Below are positions 56,101 to 64,000 of a stretch of DNA of 64,000 bases, piece by piece. The notes below the pieces were generated by a model. It worked only from the letters and a program-made list of their open reading frames with translations, was not told the DNA's origin and did not search any database. Both the position numbers and the translations under genes were made by a program. Positions within the stretch are counted from its first letter, which is position 1. Each line of letters opens with the position of its first letter. This stretch comes from Magnolia sinica (taxonomy: Eukaryota > Streptophyta > Magnoliopsida > Magnoliales > Magnoliaceae), in NCBI RefSeq assembly GCF_029962835.1, contig NC_080574.1, positions 22,108,001 through 22,172,000 of the forward strand, in the 5' to 3' direction.

Positions 56101-59100
56101 GTTTTCTTGACCAAACTTCAATCTCATGGATCAGTCATGTCAGACCTTTCCTTCCTTTTTTTTTTCCTACTAAACCATGTCTTTCCTTTCCAGTTACAAT
56201 TGGGTTTTTCTGCTTGTATCAATTGGATCCAATACCAATTTTTGAGTTAGTTTAGCAATTCCCTTTTATGGCATTGATTCTCTTTGGGATTGTTATTTGC
56301 TCAGCATTCAATGTATGCAGGCCAAAGTTGTGTCAATTTAATTTACTATTTAAGCATCATGGTTATGCAAATAATTAGCACAAATCTTACAAATAAGACA
56401 TGAACATACTCCCAAGTGTCAATAGCTATTCACCTGTATATACTCTGTATTTGATACTGTAAACTGTTCTAGACTAATGTGGGCAACCACGAAAGAGTTA
56501 AGACTATATGGGGGATTATCTAGCATTGATATTTATTTCTATGGGCATCTTTTCTCTAGCCATTTTGAAACCATTCTCATGGCTCATAAACTGGGACTAA
56601 GGAGATAGAACTTTGACTAAGTTGAACAATTACAACTCTAGTGTAAAACATTAGGTTTCTTGATATAATGCTATTTTTTAATGGTATATAACATTCTTCG
56701 TATCTAAAGGAAAGGATCATGTGCACACATTGCATACTGAGAGTTAGTGCACACCATCTTCCATTGTCCAAGAATGGTGGATGGGATCCCGGTGTGTTTC
56801 AAAACATGATTTGGAAGTCCCATTTGAAATACACTTTGATTCATGCCCACTATCTTTGGTTGGTGGAAGACAGGTGTGCACCCACCCTTGGCAAGCTGGC
56901 ATTCACTGTTCACAATGTGCACTGAAGTTGGCATATCTAGATGTTCTTTTAAATCTTTGTCAATATTATACGTGTTTACAACTTCGTAAAATGATCTTTC
57001 AAGATAAATTCAGAAATAAGGAGATCTTCATTTCTGGCATATAAATTCATGGAGGACTATTGCTATTTTGCCTTGGAGCATTCAACATCAGGATGGTCAT
57101 CATATTCTTGCTTTCATAAAGAGTATCTGCTACAGTTTGCTTGGTTGCCATTCTCAATCGAAATAAAAATTTGCCTCAGATGGAACCCTACTTGAGAGGA
57201 GTTGTCATACCGCTGCAAGACAATATTCCAGATAGTCCAATCAAAATAAATTCTACAGTGATGGAGCTGTCAGAAGCTCTTTACAGTTTAAATAGCTTGC
57301 AAATCAAATTGAAGGTAGTCATTGCTAACTTCAGATGTTTCATTGTCATTTTTATCATCACTCTTCCCTGCTGCATAATATAATAAAATGTTTGCTCATA
57401 ATTCTCAATTAGTCAGGCTTCCAAGGATGAATTGTTGCAGACCCCTCTTGCAAATTCTCTAAGATGGGCTGAGAAAGAACGAATTGTAGACTGTGATATA
57501 GCTTTCATTCCATCATTAGCTGAGCGTGTATCCTTTGCAGCACTCCAACCTGTTTCAGGTGCGTGTCTACGTTCAAGCTGAATGATCACTTAAATATTCT
57601 GTCAGTGGATTTCATATTTGTATCGTAGTAGGATCAAGGTTTGTACTATCATCCAGTATCTCCCAATACATAGCGGTATCGTCCATGAACGATGAAGCTC
57701 TACCTGCCCATATTGGCCCAAAACAGCTCAATGCAGGGCAATACGGAGCTGTGTCAGTGGTGAGCAATACAGTCCACCAATTTTCAACCTTGAGTAGGAT
57801 AGTTTGCAAACCAAACTTTTGTCTCATATTTCAAAATTTCCTGTCCCTTAATAATTTTATGTCACAGGCTACATTTGCTGCAATTCCTGTCTGCATACCA
57901 AAGGTTCGAAATGGCACTCTACTTCTATGTAATCCCTAAACCAGCTATATACGAATTGTTGGATGCATCGAAATAATAATTGAAAAATAACTTGAAGAGG
58001 ATTATTTGTAAGCCCATTATACTAATAGGTTCAGTTAAATTACATTAAAAAAAATCAATTAACTAAAAACAAGCTTATTCATAAAAGTGAAAGGGAGATT
58101 AAGTAAAACTAACTGCAGTAATTTTCAAATCTGAAAGTATTTCATTAGTAAAATGTAGTTACTGCAAACAATCTAGGTGAAAAGATGTGCATTAGGAGCC
58201 TTGTGGTCGCAAGGATAGAAAATCATCTTCGTTAGCTGAAAGGCCTGAGCATTATTTGTCCTAACAAAATGATAATAGCTCTCAATAATATGGAGAAAGA
58301 ACGTCCATATCATTACTCATCCAGATTCAATGTCCTATTGAACTGAATGCTTAATGAGTAGTGACACATTGCTCCAAGTCGGGCTGACATTTCTTTCTGA
58401 TGAATAAGGCCACCTGCTGGAATCTGCTACCGGAGAAGAATCAACTTGCACATGCAATTTTCATTTTCTTGTCTATTTTTGGTAGCCAGCCTAGTGTTAA
58501 TCTTCATGGATTTGATTAAATCCTGAGTTTGGAGGCTGATACCAGTCAATAAAGCAATGTCATTGTGGGCTCAGGAAATGCTTAGCTGAACAATCAGTTA
58601 CTCTTCTAGACTTCCCAACGTGTACAACCCTGATGAAACTCATTATAACTCATTATAAACAGAGTAATTAGATGACGGGTATCTATGTTACCTGAGGGCC
58701 GTTAACCACAACAGGTACAGCAAGGATCAGGTGCAGGAGATTCTCTAACCTCAGATTCCCATAATACAAGTATGGCAAGGATCAATGGTGTAGCTCCTAA
58801 GCATAACCATACATTTCTCAGTAACATTGACAAGACGGGCTTTTAGCCTGACTGCTACAACTCACTTTTGGATTCTGGATCTCTACTATATATAATACCA
58901 TCTAGAGGCATGCAGCTGGTTGGGAACGGATGGCCCAGATTAATGAAAGTAGCATTTTGTCAAATTTAGCCCTACAAGCAGTCGTAGGGAAAAAGAAAAA
59001 TAGAACGTGTCTGGGGCATTTTTGTCATTTTAATTCTTTCAAAAGAGTAGCCAGCTCCCACTTCTCTTTGCATATTGCCTTTACTGAGACAGGAAGTAGC

Positions 59101-60614
59101 TGCTCCTACTCCTCTTTCCATATTGCCTTCACCAAGACAAAAGTAGCCCGCTCCCACTTCTTTTTGAGTATTGCCTTCAGACAGAAAGGAAGTAGCTTGC
59201 TCCCACTTCTTGTCCTCTTTGCCTGCAGTCAACACCGAGGAGGATGACTAGCCTACTCCCACTTCTCCTCCTCTTTACCTATAGCCAGCACCAAGGCAGA
59301 TGAGTAGCCTGCCCCCATTTCTCCTCTTTGCGTGTAGTTGCACCCAGATTTAAGTATTTGGAAGCCCATGCAACAAAAGCTCTGGAGCCCATTGTGATGA
59401 CTGTGAGATCCATTACATGCATCCATTGCACCAGTACATGTTAGGACCTCAGTTCAAAAAAGAGGGAGATCTAAAACTCGAGTGGGCCATGGCACTGGAA
59501 AATGTAGGGTGGGTTGCCCTGAAAGTAGGGCTCCATTGAAACTAGGACTCCTCTCCCACGTAGATCTAGAATTATGAGTTCCGTGAAAGGAATATGTGAT
59601 CCTTAATTGAGAATCTGATTGACTAAGCCAAGTACTCCGGTTATTTGGATGCTCGGAATCAGGTATCCCTACTTAGCAATTCAAGGCAATGCTCGTCCCA
59701 CTCGTAGTTGCAAGAGGTTGTCATGGCATCTCATTAATGGATGTAGGCGGCACCAGACCCATATGTCCGAGTATCCTTTGTTGCCTCCTCGTCCCAAACT
59801 ACTTTGGGTGTACTTTATGAAGCCTGATTGCTTGGACCAAGTTCAACGGATGGTTGTCTCCTGGCATTAACACCATGGTTCAAAAACCCAAAAATCAACT
59901 CACCTTGATGTTCAGTGAGGTCGGATTGACTCAAATCAACTCAACATTTAATTGTTCTAAATTAAAATTATTAAGAAAGGTGATAAATATTTCAAATAGG
60001 TATTTTGTATAAGAAACAAAAAATGGAAACCAAAATAGCAACATAAGAGGTTGACAAGCTGGTTAAGGGTGTCACACCAAGTGAAGCTGACTCAGCTGAG
60101 TCTTCCTGATTCGCGTCCATTCAGTCCGAGTTCTGAGTTTCTCAGCAACTCAGCTTGAAATCTCACTGAGTGGAGTTGACTCGGCTAGTTACGTGTTGAG
60201 TCAGCGAATTTTAGAACTAAGATTAACACTTCTTTACCTGGGTTTGGGACTGGCCAGTGAATTGCCGCTAGGCGAAGTTTCTTTGGATATCAACAACATT
60301 TAGATGTTTCACTTTTCGGATATGTGAAGCTTTTACAGCTCTCATTTTATTTTTCATGCATCATATCGATTGCTCTGTGCTGTTAACATTTTCTATTGTC
60401 AATGAACCAAACTTAGCATAGAAAATAGTAATTCAAGCTGGCATGCCCATTGACAGGAATGACACGTTCGGAATTGCTAGCTTTGCAGAGAGAGAAATTA
60501 CAGGCTATGGATTTGAAAGACAGACCAGAAAGGCTAGCCAATTCATTACAATTGGTCAAGCAGCAAATCGCCGTGGTTGCTGCCAAGCTTGCTATTCAGT
60601 CGTTGGAAGCATAG
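52926..60614 (+). CDS. LON substrate-binding domain protein, plastid type, seven exons
   Basis: Exons 52926-53165, 54609-54677, 55118-55234, 55313-55387, 57180-57314, 57417-57558 and 60457-60614 join with GT/AG borders in one frame of about 311 residues. Residues 1-75 are Ser/Pro/Asn-rich and basic, like a transit peptide. From about 81 the Lon N-terminal substrate-binding domain begins (VLVPSEMKTLHLYESRFLAL), continuing through ARYGSLVLIENVERLEIGAL and IRGIGRVSIVKFVQMEPYLR. The C-terminal 50 residues are helical and charged. There is no AAA+ or Ser-Lys protease domain. Arabidopsis has short LON-domain proteins of this kind (from memory, At1g35340-like). Substrate and role unknown; it may bind protein substrates in plastids. 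Confidence 0.8.
53280..53690. repeat. GGGCTGGGCCTG-rich repeat in intron 1
   Basis: Dense gggcctg, gggctggg and gcccaat phrases, comparable to the interior of plant hAT-type MITEs. Ends not defined. Short frames across it are not genes. Confidence 0.4.
54609..54677 (+). CDS. LON-domain gene, exon 2
   Basis: 23 codons VLVPSEMKTLHLYESRF..., acceptor ctttag|gtt, donor gag|gtaccg. It carries the first beta-strand and helix of the LON domain. Confidence 0.8.
55118..55234 (+). CDS. LON-domain gene, exon 3
   Basis: 39 codons ALVSKKLFVHFVLEP ... YGSLVLIEN, acceptor ttgcag, donor aac|gtaagc. Confidence 0.8.
55313..55387 (+). CDS. LON-domain gene, exon 4
   Basis: 25 codons VERLEIGALVSIRGIGRVSI..., acceptor tttcag, donor caa|gtgagt. 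Confidence 0.8.
55388..57179 (+). other. Intron 4 of the LON-domain gene
   Basis: 1.8 kb of AT-rich sequence with no recognised element. Short frames near 56700-57044 have no domain. Confidence 0.6.
57180..57314 (+). CDS. LON-domain gene, exon 5
   Basis: 45 codons MEPYLRGVVIPLQDNIPD..., acceptor cctcag, donor aag|gtagtc. The MEPYLRG motif follows directly on the KFVQ of exon 4. Confidence 0.8.
57417..57558 (+). CDS. LON-domain gene, exon 6
   Basis: 47 codons plus one base: ASKDELLQTPLANSLRWAEK ... ERVSFAALQPVS. Acceptor gtcag, donor g|gtgcgt in phase 1. Confidence 0.8.
59045..59335. repeat. 47-58-bp minisatellite in intron 6
   Basis: About six units starting GTAGCCNGCTCCCACTTCT at roughly 59047, 59095, 59144, 59191, 59249 and 59305. 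Period 47-49 bp at first, 56-58 bp later because of an inserted segment. Units include attgccttcaccaagacag. Confidence 0.8.
59874..60222. mobile_element. Family III hAT-like MITE in intron 6
   Basis: Starts ccatggttcaaaaacccaa; the reverse-read end is cttagttctaaaattcgc, so the ends are inverted. The interior matches 42121-42492 in order (gaggtcggattgact, atttaattgttctaaattaaa, gagttgactcgg). Confidence 0.65.
60457..60614 (+). CDS. LON-domain gene, exon 7
   Basis: Two bases complete the Gly codon, then 51 codons and TAG: MTRSELLALQREKLQAMDLK ... QQIAVVAAKLAIQSLEA. Acceptor tgacag. A charged C-terminal helix typical of this short LON-domain type. Confidence 0.75.
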
Positions 60615-60819
60615 TTAGCCATAGAATGACCATTTGCTCCTGATCAAGCAGACTCGACTGCACAATTGGGCCATGCGCGCAGAAAAATCTAGCTGTTGAG
60701 CCAGTGAAATAACACACTAAAAATGCCTTTTTGGTGTTAGTGCATCTCAACGAGGGGTTTGTAACCATGAATAACATGGCAATATGGCATTGCATTTGTT
60801 CTTATAATATTTAAGGGTG

Positions 60820-61240
60820 GCAGACCAGCGAACTCAGCCTGGCTTTGGACCTGTCAGCTTGGCCCGTGGGACGGGCATGGGTGTGGCATGTATGGCAGAA
60901 GCAATATTAGGGTCAGGTCTGGGCTCTTAAGTAATTTTAGCCTGACCCAGTCCAGCCCGTTCCATGCCTGCATGTGTTCTGTCCTTGATATATGTATGCC
61001 ATTTCAATATTTGGTTAGGCAATACATGCATCTTGCATGCAGACCCTTGGTTTCATTATCTGTTTCAATGTGCATGTGCAGCCCACATGATCAATGGATA
61101 GATTAAGAAGATTGTGATGTGGGACATGGGGTTTTGATCAGTTTTGGGGCTGGGGCTGGGTCAAAACTGTTTTTTGAGGGCTCGAGCTTGAGCCTGCTGT
61201 GCTAGGTGCATGTGGTTCGGGCCGTGGGCATAGGGCCATG
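60820..61240. repeat. hAT-like GGCCTGG-rich repeat
   Basis: Phrases cagcccgtt, gacccagtccagccc, ggggctggggctggg and ggttcgggccg suggest a plant hAT-type MITE. Ends are not resolved. Confidence 0.4.
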
Positions 61241-61445
61241 CTTTAGTGGAGAAATAGAAAGTAATGATAAAAGGTCCACATTCATGGGCCACTTGTTTCC
61301 CAGCCGATGACTGAAGGGCCTATTATTTGTCTCAGTTCATATTCTTGGTGGGCCCGGTATGGACTTTTTTTTTTTTTGCCAACGCGGAGTTAGGCAAAAG
61401 GCCGGATGACAGCTTAGGGCTCACCCCCCAAACTGTTACCCGTCC

Positions 61446-61466
61446 CTCACCTAATCCGCTTCCCCA
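61446..61466. repeat. Isolated family I right terminus
   Basis: CTCACCTAATCCGCTTCCCC is the reverse of the terminus GGGGAAGCGGATTAGGTGAG. It lies about 40 bp before the left terminus of the next copy, which starts at 61505. Confidence 0.6.
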
Positions 61467-61504
61467 AAGTTTGTTCGTAAGCAGCATTCTACACGTGGGT
61501 CCCA

Positions 61505-61995
61505 GGAGCGGATTAGGTGAGACCCCCGATCCACCGAGGTGGGTGGGATCCCTGACTGTGGGGCCCATTGTGATGTAGTCCATCCTTACTGAAAGCTCAT
61601 TTTTATGGTATGATCGAAAAAATGAATCAGATCCAAATCTCGTGGTTCAATACATGAAACAGTCGTAATTGACCATTAAAAACTGCTTGTGGGCCACAAA
61701 AGTTTTGGATCAAGCGGATATTTGTGTGGTCTCTTCATACCTATCTTTGTGACCTTATCAACAGGTTGGATGGCAAATAAACATTCTGGTGGCCCTTAAA
61801 ATGTTTTTAAATGATGGGGATTCAATTACTGCTATCTCCTGTGGTATGGTCCACGTAAGATTTGGATCTGCTTCATTTTTGAGATCATGTCGTAAAATGA
61901 GCTTTTAAAATGGTTGGGCGGTGTGGATTTAAGGCACATACATGATTGTGAGCCCCACAGTCCCACCAATCTGGGTGGATCCCAAGGCCAGGTAA
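61505..61995. repeat. Family I foldback element, complete copy
   Basis: Left end ggagcggattaggtgagacc. The outer repeats share gatccacc, ggtggg and gactgtggggcyca. The centre gttttggatcaagcgg ... aacaggttggatgg is in the forward orientation. Inner arms clear. Confidence 0.8.
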
Positions 61996-62128
61996 CTATG
62001 TCCTCGCTCTTGCTCCGGTCAAGGGTTCGAGTACCCATAGGTTCGAGTACCCATAGGTGGTGAAATCCCACTACGGCGTGAGTGTGCGGTGGTGTGTGTG
62101 CGTGTGTTAAAAAAAAAAAAAAAAAAAC
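61995..62128 (+). mobile_element. 5'-truncated SINE with poly(A) tail
   Basis: A B-box-like GGGTTCGAGTACCC (62023-62036), followed by a direct repeat of ggttcgagtacccatag, a gtgtgtgtgcgtgtgtt stretch and about 20 A residues. An A box was not found, so the 5' end is probably missing. Confidence 0.6.
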
Positions 62129-62133
62129 TAGGT

Positions 62134-62656
62134 CGGGGATTAGGTGTTGCCGGGTATATGTTTAGTGGGTGTTATCCCTGCCGTGGGGCCCAACTTGATG
62201 ATATGTTGTATATCCACTCTGTCCATTCGTTTTTCCAGCCTATTTTAGGACGTGGTACCTAACATTAAGCATATCCAAATCTCTGGTGGACCACACCACA
62301 GGAAATAGTAGCGATTGAACGGCCACCACTAAAAACTTTCTAAGGCCCACTGTAAGCAGATCCGTAATGTTTGTTTTTCATCCAACCTGTTGATAAGGGA
62401 AAAACAAAGTTCAGGTTGATCTAAAACCTTTAAAAAAATAAAATAAAATTTAATAGACATTCACCACTTTTTTCCAGTGGTGTAGTCCACCGGATATTTG
62501 GATCTACTTAAGCTTTGGCAAAACGTCCTAAAATGAGCTGAGAAAACGGATGGGCCGCGTGGATATGAAAAATAAAATAAAAATCAACAAGTTGGCCCCA
62601 CACGGTAAGAGTAACACCTGATGACGTCTTACCCGGGTAACACCTAATCCGCTCCC
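62134..62656. repeat. Family I foldback element, complete copy
   Basis: Left end ggggattaggtgttgccggg; reverse-read right end gcggattaggtgttacccggg. The inner arms (ccacaccacaggaaatag, ccagtggtgtagtccacc) pair. The centre ttcatccaacctgttgataag is in the reverse orientation. Confidence 0.8.
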
Positions 62657-62659
62657 CTC

Positions 62660-63315
62660 AAACCTGTGTTCTGATGTCCAAAATTCTCCCTGATTTGATG
62701 ATCCTTGCCCTTTTCTCTTTGGTCTGTTTCTCTGTTGAATGCCGACTGCTGGCTCACTTTTTTCTTAGCCGTCAATTTCTGTGGCCCACATTTGAAAGGC
62801 TAGGATCATGGATCTGCAAGACTCTTTCGGGGAATCCCCCATTTGAACATCTGAATCACCCAACGAGAAGGCATGAGCCTCACGTGTACTAAATCCGGCA
62901 CGCCTCTGCAAATATAGTACGTTTGTAGAGGCTGGAAAGCAAAACCACATGATTCTTCCTCCTCCAAATTCAAACGATCAACGGTATTATAAACACGCGT
63001 ATTCAATGCAGTACAATGCAGTACAATGCAGTACACGAGAGTTGTTTCATGATCCTCGTTCCTCAACCGAGATTCCACACTCATTGCTGAGGACGAAGAT
63101 TGCTTGCAACCTCGACGGCACCAAGTTCCTGCGGTTGGAAGCTAGGTGGGACCGGTCCGAACGTACGGCAACCACCACTCGTTTGCGCAGCATGGAGCCC
63201 ACCAGATGACGTCCAACCTTCTCTTATTTAAATTACATTCCAAGAATCATCCCCATCGATTCAAAACTCAATTTGGACACAACACATGGATCAATGAACA
63301 ATCAGGCCCACGTGA
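62660..63315. other. No gene recognised
   Basis: Short frames on both strands overlap each other and show no domain. A small 11-bp tandem repeat (gcagtacaat) lies at about 63008-63034. Confidence 0.5.
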
Positions 63316-63320
63316 TGAAC

Positions 63321-63858
63321 GGCCACGGATTGGGGACCAACCCTATCAGGGCCTAGTCAGAGACAGACCAGTCCTGTCAGAGGCTCTGTGGGGCCACTGT
63401 GATATATGTCTTATCTAATTCATACATCCATTTTGATAGATGATTTTAGGGCATTAGCTCAAAAAAGAGGTAGTTCAAGGCTTAGTGGACCACACCTTAG
63501 GAAACAGTAGTGGCAATGATCCCCGTCATTGAAACCTTCCCTCTGATGTTTATTTATCATCTGTTCATAAAGTTAAATGGACCTAGATGAAGAGAAAATA
63601 TAAATATAAGCTTGATTGAAGACTTTTATGGTCCTCAAGAGATTATCATTGGGCTCAGTCCTCATTATTTCGTGTGGTGCAGTCCACTCGAGCCTTTCGA
63701 GTCTGCTTCATTTTTTTAGCCCATCATCTAAAATGATCCATACAAATGAATGAATGAGGTTGATAAAACATACACACCATGGTAGGCCCCACAAAGCCCT
63801 GCAAGGAATCGTTCATCTCTAGCTAAGTCATGGTAGGGATAGTACCCAATCTACTTCC
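63321..63858. repeat. Family I foldback element, complete copy
   Basis: Left end ggccacggattggggacc; reverse-read right end ggaagtagattgggtactatcc, the same outer type as the copy at 13253. The inner arms (gtggaccacaccttaggaaac, cgtgtggtgcagtccactcg) pair. Centre in reverse orientation. Confidence 0.75.
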
Positions 63859-64000
63859 ATGATGAATGATCTAATGAAAGTGGACCACACTTTCCATGTG
63901 GAGATTTCTGTGGTAGGTGTCCCCCTTCCTAATGTTCCCCCATACAAATGAGTTATGGATCAGGCCTGATTTTGGGATCTAGGCCAAAAATAGGAAAGTC

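Larger units (their letters stand above)
57559..60456 (+). other. Intron 6 of the LON-domain gene
   Basis: 2.9 kb. Holds a minisatellite (59045-59335) and a family III MITE (59874-60222). The rest is AT-rich with no recognised element. Confidence 0.65.

Noticed and set aside
63146-63418. 90-codon open frame near the window end
   Set aside because: It runs into the family I element at 63321, and its residues show no recognisable motif.

Overview
This window is plant nuclear DNA from a repeat-rich genome. Two split genes on the + strand are embedded in layers of transposable elements. The introns are long, plant retroelement types are present (Ty1/copia, Ty3/gypsy chromovirus, RTE-like LINE, SINE, hAT MITEs), and both genes have typical land-plant chloroplast products. 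I infer a large-genome woody angiosperm, perhaps a magnoliid; the lineage guess is weak and rests on the general look of the repeats.

Genes. (1) 19813-43233: a three-exon gene for a thylakoid protein resembling MPH1 (maintenance of PSII under high light 1), about 225 residues. Its second intron is about 20.1 kb and holds almost all of the retrotransposon mass of the window. (2) 52926-60614: a seven-exon gene for a plastid-type protein with the Lon substrate-binding (LON N-terminal) domain, about 311 residues, without ATPase or protease domains. No other host gene is recognisable.

Layout. 1-7 kb: a Ty1/copia element (284-6904, TSD AGTCT), internally deleted and carrying inside its gag a 4.3-kb LTR-like insertion (1267-5590, TSD GGAGA). 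7-19 kb: a SINE split by a solo LTR, several hAT-type MITEs and many copies of a foldback element called family I here. 19.8-43.2 kb: the MPH1-like gene. Its intron 2 holds a 5'-truncated LINE (23834-26583, 15-bp TSD) with two nested insertions, and an old Ty1/copia element (26956-40878, TSD GTAAT). The 5' end of that copia element was tandemly duplicated (about 1.9 kb), and a young but inactive chromovirus (28896-35566) landed in the LTR of the second copy. 43.5-51.7 kb: no gene, mostly family I fragments and a second inverted-repeat family (family II). 51.7-61 kb: two complete family I elements back to back, then the LON-domain gene. 61-64 kb: three more complete family I elements, a SINE tail and some unassigned sequence.

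The most distinctive signal is family I: about 430-540 bp, two long inverted arms around a roughly 100-bp oriented centre, usually ending near a GCGGATTRG-like motif. The centre and inner arms are conserved between copies, while the outer terminal inverted repeats differ from copy to copy yet match within each copy. Complete copies sit immediately upstream of both genes. Protein and splice calls come from reading the sequence only; no database search was possible.
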